From JAAYEL01 sp964344625 (lineage in GTDB: Bacteria > Bacillota > Clostridia > Tissierellales > Peptoniphilaceae): 22,542 nt of DNA. Position 1 is the stretch's first letter. Every line of letters starts with the position of its first letter. Positions 14,965 through 21,073 of this stretch are shown here, piece by piece. A program made the translations under genes and the position numbers. The stretch spans positions 1-22,542 of the forward strand of contig CAYFNZ010000016.1 of NCBI GenBank assembly GCA_964344625.1. Direction: 5' to 3'. Below the pieces are notes generated by a model. It worked only from the letters and a program-made list of their open reading frames with translations. It did not search any database and was not told where the DNA came from.

Positions 14965-15333
14965 TTATAACACTTCAGGTGCTAATGAGATAATCTTCAT
15001 GAATCCCTTAGCCCTTAATTCTCTTGTTACAGGTCCAAATATACGTGTACCAACTGGGTTTTTGTCTTCTTTAACAATTACAGCAGCGTTGTCGTCGAAT
15101 TTGATGTATGATCCATCTTCTCTGTCGATTCCGCTAACAGTTCTAACTATAACTGCCTTAACAATTTGACCCTTTTTAACTACGCCACCTGGTGTTGCTT
15201 GTTTAACTGTACAAACAACTACGTCACCTACGTTAGCGTACTTTCTCTTAGTTCCACCTAAAACTCTTATAACTAGTAGTTCTTTTGCACCTGAATTGTC
15301 TGCAACTCTCATACGACTCTCAACTTGAATCAT
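14965..15333 (-). CDS. rplN: 50S ribosomal protein L14
   Basis: L14 forms an intersubunit bridge. The 122-residue product is the standard length and highly conserved: MIQVESRMRVADNSGAKELL at the start, VGDVVVCTVKQATPGG (about 36-51), KKGQIVKAVIVRT, DDNAAVIV and the C-terminal GTRIFGPVTRELRAKGFMKI then ISLAPEVL. It starts at ATG after AAGGAGGATCAA. It lies between rpsQ (25-base gap) and rplX (11-base gap). Confidence 0.98.
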   Translation of the reverse strand: MIQVESRMRVADNSGAKELLVIRVLGGTKRKYANVGDVVVCTVKQATPGGVVKKGQIVKAVIVRTVSGIDREDGSYIKFDDNAAVIVKEDKNPVGTRIFGPVTRELRAKGFMKIISLAPEVL

Positions 15334-15358
15334 TTGATCCTCCTTTCCAGAAATAAGA

Positions 15359-15613
15359 CTATTTAGCTTCTTCTAATACTTCAACAAGTCTATATCTTTT
15401 TGTCTTAGATAATGGTCTTGTTTCCATAACAAGTACTTTGTCACCAACGTTAGCAACATTTCCCTCATCGTGAGCTTTTATTTTCTTACTTTTCTTTATA
15501 TGCTTTAAGTATACAGGATGTTTAACCATAGTAGAAACTTCTACAACAATAGTTTTGTCCATCTTGTCTGATACAACTATACCTATCTCAGTTCTTCTAT
15601 TGTTTCTTTCCAT
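15359..15613 (-). CDS. rpsQ: 30S ribosomal protein S17
   Basis: S17 binds the 5' domain of 16S rRNA. The 84-residue product has an OB fold with the family's GIVVSDKMDKTIVVEV (about 11-26), HPVYLKHIKKSKKIKAHDEG (about 32-51), GDKVLVMETRPLSKTKRYRL and VEVLEEAK. It starts at ATG only three bases after the rpmC stop, with a GGAGG that overlaps the end of rpmC, so coupling is likely. rplN follows. Confidence 0.97.
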   Translation of the reverse strand: MERNNRRTEIGIVVSDKMDKTIVVEVSTMVKHPVYLKHIKKSKKIKAHDEGNVANVGDKVLVMETRPLSKTKRYRLVEVLEEAK

Positions 15614-15616
15614 AGG

Positions 15617-15823
15617 TTATGCCTCCCTACTAATGTTTTTTTCTCTTTCAGTAATAATTGTCTTTACTCTAGCGATATCTTGCTTTACTGCACCAATTGA
15701 AGCAAAATTTTCGATTTGGCCAGTTGCAGCTTGGAATCTTAAGTTAAACAATTCTTCCTTTAAGCTATCTAATTTGTCGTTTAATTCTTGGTCAGATAAT
15801 TTTCTAATTTCTTGAGCCTTCAT
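15617..15823 (-). CDS. rpmC: 50S ribosomal protein L29
   Basis: L29 is a small helical protein at the peptide exit tunnel and takes part in the docking site for trigger factor and signal recognition particle. The 68-residue product has the two-helix pattern: MKAQEIRKLSDQELNDKLDS then KEELFNLRFQAATGQIEN (about 22-39) and IARVKTIITERE. Its ATG overlaps the rplP stop by one base (TAATG), which suggests translational coupling. Confidence 0.97.
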   Translation of the reverse strand: MKAQEIRKLSDQELNDKLDSLKEELFNLRFQAATGQIENFASIGAVKQDIARVKTIITEREKNISREA

Positions 15824-16257
15824 TATTCTCCAACCTCACTTTCTCCGATTCCTAGACGAGCAACGAACTTAGTTTTTATAGGTAGCTTAGCCGCTGCAAG
15901 TCTCATAGCTTCTCTAGCTACTTCTTCACTAACACCGGTCATTTCGAATAGGATTCTACCCGGTTTAACTACAGCAACCCAGTATTCTGGAGAACCTTTA
16001 CCGGAACCCATTCTAACTTCTGCTGGTTTCTTTGATACAGGCTTGTCTGGGAAAATCTTAATCCAAACATTTCCGCCTCTCTTAATATATCTTGTCATAG
16101 CCCTTCTTGCTGCTTCTATTTGATTAGAAGTAATCCAGCTAGGTTCTAATGCTTGAAGACCATAATCGCCATAAGCTAATTGGTTTCCTCTTTGCGCAGT
16201 ACCTTTCATTCTACCTCTATGAACTCTACGACGCTTTACCCTTTTAGGCATTAGCAT
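15823..16257 (-). CDS. rplP: 50S ribosomal protein L16
   Basis: L16 helps position A-site tRNA on the large subunit. The 144-residue product starts MLMPKRVKRRRVHRGRMKGT and contains RRAMTRYIKRGGNVWIKIFP (about 51-70), DKPVSKKPAEVRMGSGKGSP (about 71-90), the segment WVAVVKPGRILFEM and the C-terminal EAMRLAAAKLPIKTKFV. The ATG is preceded by AAGGAGGAATTA. It lies 27 bases from rpsC and overlaps rpmC by one base. Confidence 0.98.
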   Translation of the reverse strand: MLMPKRVKRRRVHRGRMKGTAQRGNQLAYGDYGLQALEPSWITSNQIEAARRAMTRYIKRGGNVWIKIFPDKPVSKKPAEVRMGSGKGSPEYWVAVVKPGRILFEMTGVSEEVAREAMRLAAAKLPIKTKFVARLGIGESEVGE

Positions 16258-16284
16258 AATAATTCCTCCTTTACCTACAAATAA

Positions 16285-17070
16285 CTAAGCTTCTTGTTCA
16301 GCCTTGTTATTAGGTTTATTGTAGTTTTTGTTACTACTTCTTCTTTTGAAGTTTCTATCTTGTTTACCGTCTCTACCCTTGTTTCTATTGTCTCTTCTGT
16401 TGTTAGGTCTTTTTGACTTAACATCTTCTACTGATTTTTTACCTGGTAGAACTTCACCCTTGTTTATCCAAACTTTAACACCAAGCTTACCATAAGTTGT
16501 GTCTGCTTCAGCAAAACCATAATCTATATCAGCTCTTAGTGTTTGTAGAGGGATATTTCCTTCTGAATATCCTTCAGTTCTAGCCATGTCAGCTCCACCA
16601 AGTCTTCCTGAAACTTGAGTCTTAATACCCTTAGCTCCAGCTTTCATTGTTCTTTGGATAGCTTGTTTCATAGCTCTTCTGAAAGTAATTCTTCTTTCAA
16701 GGTTTTCTGCAATCTTTTCAGCAACTAATTGTGCGTTTGTATCTTGGTTTCTGATTTCTTCTACATTTACGATTGCTTGTTTATTTGTTAATTTTTCAAT
16801 ATCCGCTCTAAGTTTATCTACACCTGCTCCAGCCTTTCCTATAACCATACCTGGCTTTGCTGTGTAAATAGTAACTTTAACTCTATTTAATGTTCTTTCA
16901 ACATCAATCTTAGCTACTCCAGCTTCGAATTGAGTTTTCTTAACGTATTCTCTTATCTTGTGGTCTTCAACTAGTAGGTCCCCAAAATCTTTTTTATCTG
17001 CAAACCATTTTGAATTCCAATCTTTGATAACCCCAACTCTTAAACCATGTGGATTAACTTTTTGACCCAT
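16285..17070 (-). CDS. rpsC: 30S ribosomal protein S3 with long basic C-terminal tail
   Basis: S3 forms part of the mRNA entry channel and has helicase activity. The 261-residue product starts MGQKVNPHGLRVGVIKDWNS. It contains the KH domain with PGMVIGKAGAGVDKLRADIE (about 73-92), then QAIQRTMKAGAKGIKTQVSG and the C-terminal domain (GRLGGADMARTEGYSEGNIP). The recognised S3 core ends near residue 218, the usual total length. Residues 220-261 are an extra tail rich in Asn, Arg and Lys that looks disordered. Tails of this kind occur in some Firmicutes but their role is not known to me. It is 10 bases from rplV. Confidence 0.97.
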   Translation of the reverse strand: MGQKVNPHGLRVGVIKDWNSKWFADKKDFGDLLVEDHKIREYVKKTQFEAGVAKIDVERTLNRVKVTIYTAKPGMVIGKAGAGVDKLRADIEKLTNKQAIVNVEEIRNQDTNAQLVAEKIAENLERRITFRRAMKQAIQRTMKAGAKGIKTQVSGRLGGADMARTEGYSEGNIPLQTLRADIDYGFAEADTTYGKLGVKVWINKGEVLPGKKSVEDVKSKRPNNRRDNRNKGRDGKQDRNFKRRSSNKNYNKPNNKAEQEA

Positions 17071-17080
17071 TAGTTTCCTC

Positions 17081-17416
17081 CTACTCTACTTCTTTTACTA
17101 TCACACCAACGTGTGATGTTCTCTTTAGTATTGGATAAGCAGAACCCTTAGCTTTAGGTCTGTATCTTTTCATTGTTGGTGCATCATTTGCCCAAGCTGA
17201 ATCAACTACTAAATTATCTCTATTCAAACCAAAATTGTTTTCGGCATTTGCTATCGCTGATTTTAAAACGTCTTCTAAAATCCTAGCACCTTTCTTTGGA
17301 GTAAATTTTAGAATGGATAATGCTTCATCCACTTGCTTTCCTTTTATTTCTCTACAAATAAAATGAACTTTTCTTGGAGAAATACGTACGTACTTTGCTT
17401 CTGCTCTTGCTATCAT
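17081..17416 (-). CDS. rplV: 50S ribosomal protein L22
   Basis: L22 reaches into the peptide exit tunnel, where a beta hairpin lines the macrolide region. The 111-residue product has ARAEAKYVRISPRKVHFICR at 3-22, KSAIANAENNFGLN (about 67-80), and the tunnel loop DAPTMKRYRPKAKGSAYPIL (about 89-108 region) ending KRTSHVGVIVKE. No insertion or deletion typical of macrolide-resistant L22 is obvious. It starts at ATG after AAGGGGGATAGT, a slightly weaker ribosome binding site than its neighbours. Confidence 0.97.
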   Translation of the reverse strand: MIARAEAKYVRISPRKVHFICREIKGKQVDEALSILKFTPKKGARILEDVLKSAIANAENNFGLNRDNLVVDSAWANDAPTMKRYRPKAKGSAYPILKRTSHVGVIVKEVE

Positions 17417-17426
17417 ACTATCCCCC

Positions 17427-17708
17427 TTATCTTACCTTGCTAGACTTGTCTGATCCAGCATGTCCTCTATATGTTCTAGTAGGAGCAAATTCACCTAACT
17501 TATGTCCTACCATGTCATCTGTTATATATATTGGCACGTGTTTTCTGCCATCATGAACCGCGATTGTGTGTCCTACGAATTCTGGAAAAATTGTTGAACG
17601 TCTTGACCAAGTCTTAATTACTTTCTTTTGGTCATCTTTATTTAAAGCTTCCACTTTTTTCATTAAGTGGTCGTCACAAAATGGTCCCTTTTTTAGAGAT
17701 CTTCCCAT
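17427..17708 (-). CDS. rpsS: 30S ribosomal protein S19
   Basis: S19 sits in the head of the small subunit next to S13. The 93-residue product is the standard length: GRSLKKGPFCDDHLMKKVEA, then TWSRRSTIFPEFVGHTIAVH (about 34-53), DGRKHVPIYITDDMVGHKLG and the C-terminal FAPTRTYRGHAGSDKSSKVR. It starts at ATG after AGGAGGTATATA, 18 bases from rplB and 10 before rplV. Confidence 0.98.
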   Translation of the reverse strand: MGRSLKKGPFCDDHLMKKVEALNKDDQKKVIKTWSRRSTIFPEFVGHTIAVHDGRKHVPIYITDDMVGHKLGEFAPTRTYRGHAGSDKSSKVR

Positions 17709-17726
17709 TATATACCTCCTACAGGA

Positions 17727-18557
17727 TTACTTACTTCTTCTTCTTATGATATCTTTATTAGATTTCTTCTTAAGTGTTCTTGTCTTAACACCACGAGATT
17801 TCTTACCCCAAGGTGTCATCGGAGCAACTCTACCAACAGGAGTTCTACCTTCACCACCACCGTGTGGGTGATCTACTGGGTTCATTGCAGATCCTCTAAC
17901 ATGAGGTCTCTTACCTAGGTATCTCTTCTTTCCAGCCTTACCTAAAGTGATAAGTTCGTGATCGATGTTACCAACTTGACCGATTGTAGCTCTACATTCA
18001 AGCATTACTCTTCTGATTTCGCCAGAAGGTAATTTGATGATTGCATACTTGCCTTCCTTAGCAGCTAATTGAGCAACAGCACCAGCTGTTCTTGCTAATT
18101 GGCCACCCTTACCAGGCTTTAATTCGATGTTATGAACATTTGTACCAACTGGAATGTCTTTAAGCTTCTTAGCATTTCCTACCATGATATCAGCATTTTC
18201 ACCAGATTCGATCATAGTGCCAACCTTTAATCCCTTTGGAGCTAAGATGTATCTCTTTTCACCATCTACGTAGTTGATTAATGCAATGTTAGCAGTTCTA
18301 TATGGATCGTATTCTATAGATGCTACCTTTCCAGGAATGCCATCTTTATTTCTCTTGAAATCAATTATTCTATATTTTCTCTTAACACCGCCGCCTCTAA
18401 AACGAAGTGTTGTTCTACCGTAGTTATTTCTTCCGCCTGTCTTGCTTAGGCTAATTGTCAATGATTTTTCAGGTGTAGACTTTGTAATTTCTTCAAAGTT
18501 TGACACGCTCATTGAACGAAGTCCAGCAGAAGTCGGTTTAAATTTCTTAATTCCCAT
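17727..18557 (-). CDS. rplB: 50S ribosomal protein L2
   Basis: L2 is needed for peptidyl transferase activity and subunit association. The 276-residue product is the standard length: GIKKFKPTSAGLRSMSVSNF at the start, GGRNNYGRTTLRFRGGGVKR (about 41-60), ALINYVDGEKRYILAPKG, and the C-terminal NPVDHPHGGGEGRTPVGR, which carries the conserved His of the peptidyl transferase region. It starts at ATG after GGAGGATATAA, 18 bases from rplW. Confidence 0.98.
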   Translation of the reverse strand: MGIKKFKPTSAGLRSMSVSNFEEITKSTPEKSLTISLSKTGGRNNYGRTTLRFRGGGVKRKYRIIDFKRNKDGIPGKVASIEYDPYRTANIALINYVDGEKRYILAPKGLKVGTMIESGENADIMVGNAKKLKDIPVGTNVHNIELKPGKGGQLARTAGAVAQLAAKEGKYAIIKLPSGEIRRVMLECRATIGQVGNIDHELITLGKAGKKRYLGKRPHVRGSAMNPVDHPHGGGEGRTPVGRVAPMTPWGKKSRGVKTRTLKKKSNKDIIRRRSK

Positions 18558-18575
18558 TTATATCCTCCAGTCTAA

Positions 18576-18869
18576 CTAGATGTTTTCGAAGAATTCAATA
18601 GTCTTAGAACCTTCCTTAAGTGTTACTATCGCTTTTTTCCAGTCGATTCTCTTTCCTACCTTCATTCCAACTCTTTTAGTTTTTCCTAACATATTCATAG
18701 TGTTTACACTTTCAACTTGTACTCCATCAAATATAGCTTCAACAGCCTTTTTGATTTCTGACTTGTTAGCATCCTTAGCTACTCTGAATGTGTATTTGTT
18801 TTCGTTTAATAAATCCATAGACTTTTCAGTTACTATTGGAGATAAAACTATATCGTATGGTGATTTCAT
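18576..18869 (-). CDS. rplW: 50S ribosomal protein L23
   Basis: L23 lies at the peptide exit and is the main docking site for trigger factor and signal recognition particle. The 97-residue product has PYDIVLSPIVTEKSMDLLNE (3-22), YTFRVAKDANKSEIKKAVEA (about 26-45), IFDGVQVESVNTMNMLGK and the C-terminal GSKTIEFFENI. Its ATG overlaps the rplD stop by one base (TAATG), so coupling with L4 synthesis is likely. Confidence 0.98.
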   Translation of the reverse strand: MKSPYDIVLSPIVTEKSMDLLNENKYTFRVAKDANKSEIKKAVEAIFDGVQVESVNTMNMLGKTKRVGMKVGKRIDWKKAIVTLKEGSKTIEFFENI

Positions 18870-19492
18870 TAGATGAATACCTCCTCAGTTGTCTTTACTG
18901 CATCTTGAGTCATTATTAAAGAATTGTATTTTAGAAGGTCATATACGTTGATGTTGTTTACAACTTCTACCTTAACACCAGCTATATTTCTAAATGACTT
19001 ATAAACATTTTCGTTTCCTTCATTAATAACTACCATAGCCTTCTTATCAGCCTTGATGTTATTTAAGATTGTCTTTGCTTGTTTAGTAGAGATTTCATCC
19101 AAGTTCAATGAATCCAAAACAATTAGTTCGTTTTCGTTAACTTTAGATGTCAATACTGACTTAAGTGCTAATCTTCTAACTTTCTTTGGTAGTCTATAAG
19201 AATAATCTCTTGGTTTTGGTGCAAATACAATTCCACCACCTCTCCATTGAGGTGCTCTTATTGAACCTTGTCTTGCTCTACCAGTTCCTTTTTGTCTCCA
19301 AGGCTTCTTTCCGCCCCCTCTAACTTCAGCTCTAGTCTTAGCAGATTGAGTTCCTTGTCTCTTGTTAGCTAATTGGTTTTTAACCACTTCATAAACTACA
19401 TGCTCATTTACATCTATTCCAAATATTTGTTCAGATAGATCAATATTTCCTACTTGTTCACCTTTAATATTTAATACATTAACATTAGGCAT
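18869..19492 (-). CDS. rplD: 50S ribosomal protein L4
   Basis: L4 lines the peptide exit tunnel. In gamma-proteobacteria it also represses the S10 operon by acting on its leader. The 207-residue product has the long tunnel loop TRAEVRGGGKKPWRQKGTGR then ARQGSIRAPQWRGGG (about 52-86) and the C-terminal Rossmann-like domain. No change typical of macrolide resistance is obvious in the loop. Whether L4 acts on the structured leader at 20507-20699 is an open inference. It starts at ATG 15 bases after rplC. Confidence 0.98.
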   Translation of the reverse strand: MPNVNVLNIKGEQVGNIDLSEQIFGIDVNEHVVYEVVKNQLANKRQGTQSAKTRAEVRGGGKKPWRQKGTGRARQGSIRAPQWRGGGIVFAPKPRDYSYRLPKKVRRLALKSVLTSKVNENELIVLDSLNLDEISTKQAKTILNNIKADKKAMVVINEGNENVYKSFRNIAGVKVEVVNNINVYDLLKYNSLIMTQDAVKTTEEVFI

Positions 19493-19507
19493 ATTCTATC
19501 CTCCTTC

Positions 19508-20140
19508 CTATTTAGAAACCTTTATAGTTTCTTTAATAGTAACAAGTCCACCCTTAGGTCCAGGAATAGCTCCTTTAATAAGTAGTAAGTTTTTGTCTAC
19601 ATCAACTCTTACAACTTCCAAGTTTTGTACTGTCACTCTTTCATTTCCCATCTTACCAGAGCCTTTTCTACCTTTGAAAACTCTAGCTGGATAAGAACCA
19701 GCAGATCTAGCACCTGCAACTCTGTGAGATTTTGAACCGTGTGCTTCAGGTCCTCTGCTGTAGTTATGTCTCTTTATAGAACCTTGTGTTCCCTTACCTT
19801 TTGAAGTACCAATTACATCTACGTGTTGGTTAGCTTCAAAGATATCTACTTTAAACTCTTGACCAAGTTCAAAGCCTTCTGTTGAATCAACTCTGAATTC
19901 TCTTAGGTGTTTCTTTAATTCAACACCAGCTTTTTCAAAGTGTCCCTTCATTGGTTGGTTAGCGTGTTTTTCTTTTCTTTCTAAGTAACCAACTTGAACC
20001 GCGTTATATCCGTCAGTTTCTTCAGTCTTAATTTGTGTTACAACTATTGGGCCTGCTTCAACTACTGTTACTGGAATTACAACTCCATTTTCATCAAATA
20101 GTTGAGTCATACCTAGTTTTTTTCCTAAAATACCTTTCAC
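19508..20140 (-). CDS. rplC: 50S ribosomal protein L3 (GTG start)
   Basis: L3 is an assembly initiator near the peptidyl transferase centre. I place the start at GTG 20138-20140, giving 210 residues that begin MKGILGKKLGMTQLF, the typical L3 N terminus. A longer frame beginning at ATG 20153-20155 would add five residues, but two of its codons (AGG AGG) are themselves the Shine-Dalgarno sequence of the GTG, six bases upstream. Conserved blocks include HNYSRGPEAHGSKSHRVAGA, RSAGSYPARVFKGRKGSGKM and GNERVTVQNL. It lies 54 bases after rpsJ, with a small hairpin in between. Confidence 0.96.
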   Translation of the reverse strand: MKGILGKKLGMTQLFDENGVVIPVTVVEAGPIVVTQIKTEETDGYNAVQVGYLERKEKHANQPMKGHFEKAGVELKKHLREFRVDSTEGFELGQEFKVDIFEANQHVDVIGTSKGKGTQGSIKRHNYSRGPEAHGSKSHRVAGARSAGSYPARVFKGRKGSGKMGNERVTVQNLEVVRVDVDKNLLLIKGAIPGPKGGLVTIKETIKVSK

Positions 20141-20146
20141 TGTATT

Positions 20147-20152
20147 CCTCCT
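20147..20152 (-). promoter_or_regulatory. Ribosome binding site that decides the rplC start
   Basis: AGGAGG on the minus strand, six bases before GTG 20138-20140. It overlaps codons 2 and 3 of the alternative ATG start, which makes that upstream start unlikely. Confidence 0.85.
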
Positions 20153-20194
20153 CATCTTACATTGGATTGCTTGGCAATCATACTAAGCAAGCTA

Positions 20195-20506
20195 TTAAAG
20201 CTTGATTTCTATATCTACACCAGCTGGTAGATTTAGCTTTTTAAGAGCGTCTAATGTCTTTGCATTAGGATTGATGATATCAATTAATCTCTTGTGTGTT
20301 CTTTGTTCAAATTGTTCTCTAGAATCTTTGTACTTATGAACAGCACGGATAATTGTTATCTTTTCAATTTCTGTTGGTAGAGGTATTGGACCTGAAACTT
20401 CAGCTCCTGATCTCTTACATGCTTCTACGATTTTTGAAGCTGATAAATCAATAACTTCATGGTCGTAAGCTCTTAATCTGATTCTAATTTTTTGTTGTTT
20501 CGCCAT
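20195..20506 (-). CDS. rpsJ: 30S ribosomal protein S10
   Basis: S10 is a small-subunit head protein and also the NusE partner of NusB in transcription antitermination. I start it at ATG 20504-20506, giving 103 residues beginning MAKQQKIRIRLRAYDHEVID, the normal length and N terminus. AAGGAGGA ends four bases upstream. The frame stays open to an ATG at 20563, but the extra 19 codons overlap the conserved-looking leader RNA and the ribosome binding site, so they are not expected to be translated. Conserved blocks include SGAEVSGPIPLPTEIEKIT and HKRLIDI. It is the first gene of the long operon. Confidence 0.98.
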   Translation of the reverse strand: MAKQQKIRIRLRAYDHEVIDLSASKIVEACKRSGAEVSGPIPLPTEIEKITIIRAVHKYKDSREQFEQRTHKRLIDIINPNAKTLDALKKLNLPAGVDIEIKL

Positions 20507-20510
20507 TATT

Positions 20511-20518
20511 TCCTCCTT
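20511..20518 (-). promoter_or_regulatory. Ribosome binding site of rpsJ
   Basis: AAGGAGGA (minus strand), four bases before the ATG at 20504-20506 when counted from its last base. It fixes the 103-residue S10 start against the longer open frame. Confidence 0.9.
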
Positions 20519-20574
20519 GCGTAACTCCTGCGCTTCCGCCATACTCTTACCCGGGTGTACCAAGACCGGCCTAT

Positions 20575-20627
20575 AAAAAAATCTGAATAAGACGAAATTC
20601 GCTCAATTTATAATTGAACTAACTCAG
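20575..20627 (-). terminator. Putative attenuator hairpin in the S10 leader
   Basis: On the minus strand CTGAGTTAG (20619-20627) pairs with CTTATTCAG (20583-20591), 8 of 9 pairs including one G-U. An A and seven T follow (20575-20582). The loop contains a further 6-bp hairpin (TCAATT/AATTGA). It lies between the promoter and rpsJ, where premature termination would control the whole operon. A GAATTC/GAATTTC pairing upstream would compete with the stem. The stem is AU-rich, so its efficiency is uncertain. Confidence 0.5.
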
Positions 20628-20705
20628 TGTGAATTCCCCTTGAATGCTTAAGAAGTTCGCATTAAGGCAACCTCCCACTTCATCGCTAAAATTCAGTACT
20701 TGAAT

Positions 20706-20734
20706 ATATTACAGAAATTCCCTAATAATTGCAA
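20706..20734 (-). promoter_or_regulatory. Sigma-A type promoter of the S10-spc-alpha operon
   Basis: TTGCAA (20729-20734) and TAATAT (20706-20711) on the minus strand are 17 bases apart. The stretch directly upstream of the -35 box (about 20735-20757) is A/T tracts resembling an UP element for the alpha C-terminal domain, as expected of a strong ribosomal promoter. Transcription would start near 20699. Confidence 0.78.
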
Positions 20735-20810
20735 GGAAAATTTTAAATCTTTTATCTTTCACAGTTAACTTGTTAAATATTTTTAACTTATTCTTATTTA
20801 ATACATAAAT
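20735..20810. other. AT-rich divergent intergenic segment
   Basis: No gene is seen. It holds the A/T tracts upstream of the S10 promoter and several GTTAA/TTAAC words, including a perfect 6-bp inverted repeat with a 4-base centre (20772-20787). That repeat lies between the S10 promoter and the plus-strand promoter at 20811. It could be a protein site or a by-product of AT richness. Confidence 0.35.
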
Positions 20811-20840
20811 TAAACAATTTTCCTAACCTATTGATATAAT
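20811..20840 (+). promoter_or_regulatory. Extended -10 promoter facing away from the S10 operon
   Basis: TGATATAAT gives a perfect -10 (20835-20840) with a TGn extension (20832-20834). A partial -35 (TAAACA, 20811-20816) lies 18 bases upstream. Transcription would start near 20847. The next feature downstream is the terminator at 20964, not a gene. Confidence 0.68.
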
Positions 20841-20846
20841 ATTGAT

Positions 20847-21007
20847 AATTATGTACAATTAAATCAAGTTTAACAACATAGATTTGTGATTGTATACATA
20901 TATGATTATTTTCTTCTTTTAATTTTGATTTTTCTAAAACTCTATGTGTTAAATGATAAATCGGTAATGATTTAGAGGCTTTCGCTTCTTATTCATTACC
21001 TTTTTTA
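20847..21007 (+). ncRNA. Candidate small RNA gene of about 160 bases
   Basis: A promoter at 20811-20840 and a strong terminator at 20964-21006 bound a transcript without a credible ORF. A 13-bp helix with one bulged A (20869-20882 with 20941-20953) closes a U-rich loop of about 58 bases. It ends before the aminopeptidase promoter at 21039, so it looks like an independent RNA. An upstream leader of the aminopeptidase gene that is attenuated at this terminator is the alternative. No known family (T-box, common riboswitches, tmRNA) is recognisable, and 6S RNA cannot be confirmed by eye. Confidence 0.5.
20964..21006 (+). terminator. Strong intrinsic terminator, plus strand
   Basis: GGTAATGA pairs perfectly with TCATTACC. 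After a small internal loop, an inner 6-bp stem AGAGGC/GCTTCT closes on a TTTC loop. TTTTTT follows directly on the plus strand. On the minus strand there is no T run, so it acts on plus-strand transcription coming from 20847, before the aminopeptidase promoter. Confidence 0.87.
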
Positions 21008-21038
21008 TTGCGTATTTCTTAAATATGACTTCTTTGTG

Positions 21039-21047
21039 TGGTATTAT
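21039..21047 (+). promoter_or_regulatory. Extended -10 promoter of the aminopeptidase gene
   Basis: TGGTATTAT: TGn (21039-21041) followed by TATTAT (21042-21047), with only a poor -35 (TTAAAT) 17 bases upstream. Transcription would start near 21054, leaving a 20-base leader that consists mainly of the ribosome binding site. Confidence 0.62.
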
Positions 21048-21061
21048 TAAGTCATAATAAT

Positions 21062-21068
21062 AAGGAGG
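21062..21068 (+). promoter_or_regulatory. Ribosome binding site of the aminopeptidase gene
   Basis: AAGGAGG, five bases before ATG 21074-21076. It supports this start over the in-frame GTG at 21038, which would place the predicted promoter inside the coding region. Confidence 0.9.
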
Positions 21069-21073
21069 AAATT

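Larger units (their letters stand above)
20507..20699 (-). promoter_or_regulatory. Structured 5' leader of the S10 operon
   Basis: About 190 bases between the predicted start of transcription and rpsJ. On the minus strand it begins with a compound stem (TGAAT/ATTCA, GC/GC, GAAGT/ACTTC; 20641-20695). A terminator-like hairpin with seven T follows (20575-20627). Last comes a distinctly GC-richer stretch (20521-20573) with CCGG/CCGG, TCTT/AAGA and GCG/CGC pairing options. The contrast with the AT-rich surroundings suggests a constrained RNA. Control by a ribosomal protein, for example L4 as in gamma-proteobacteria, is plausible but inferred; I cannot match it to a described family by eye. Confidence 0.68.

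Noticed and set aside
18580..18876. 98-codon plus-strand open frame
   Set aside because: Covers rplW on the opposite strand; rplW is an unmistakable L23, so this is a shadow.
6001..20506. Internal promoters or terminators within the ribosomal operon
   Set aside because: Gaps are 32 bases or less except 54 bases between rpsJ and rplC, and none shows a hairpin followed by a T run; promoters inside coding regions cannot be supported by eye.
20770..20789. Rex-like operator (TTGTTAA ... TTAAC)
   Set aside because: The spacing is six bases instead of the four expected for the clostridial consensus and the right half ends CTT rather than CAA; such words are common in this AT-rich segment.
20841..20961. 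T-box or known riboswitch upstream of the aminopeptidase gene
   Set aside because: No T-box sequence or recognisable riboswitch core is present, and the terminator lies upstream of a separate promoter for the gene.
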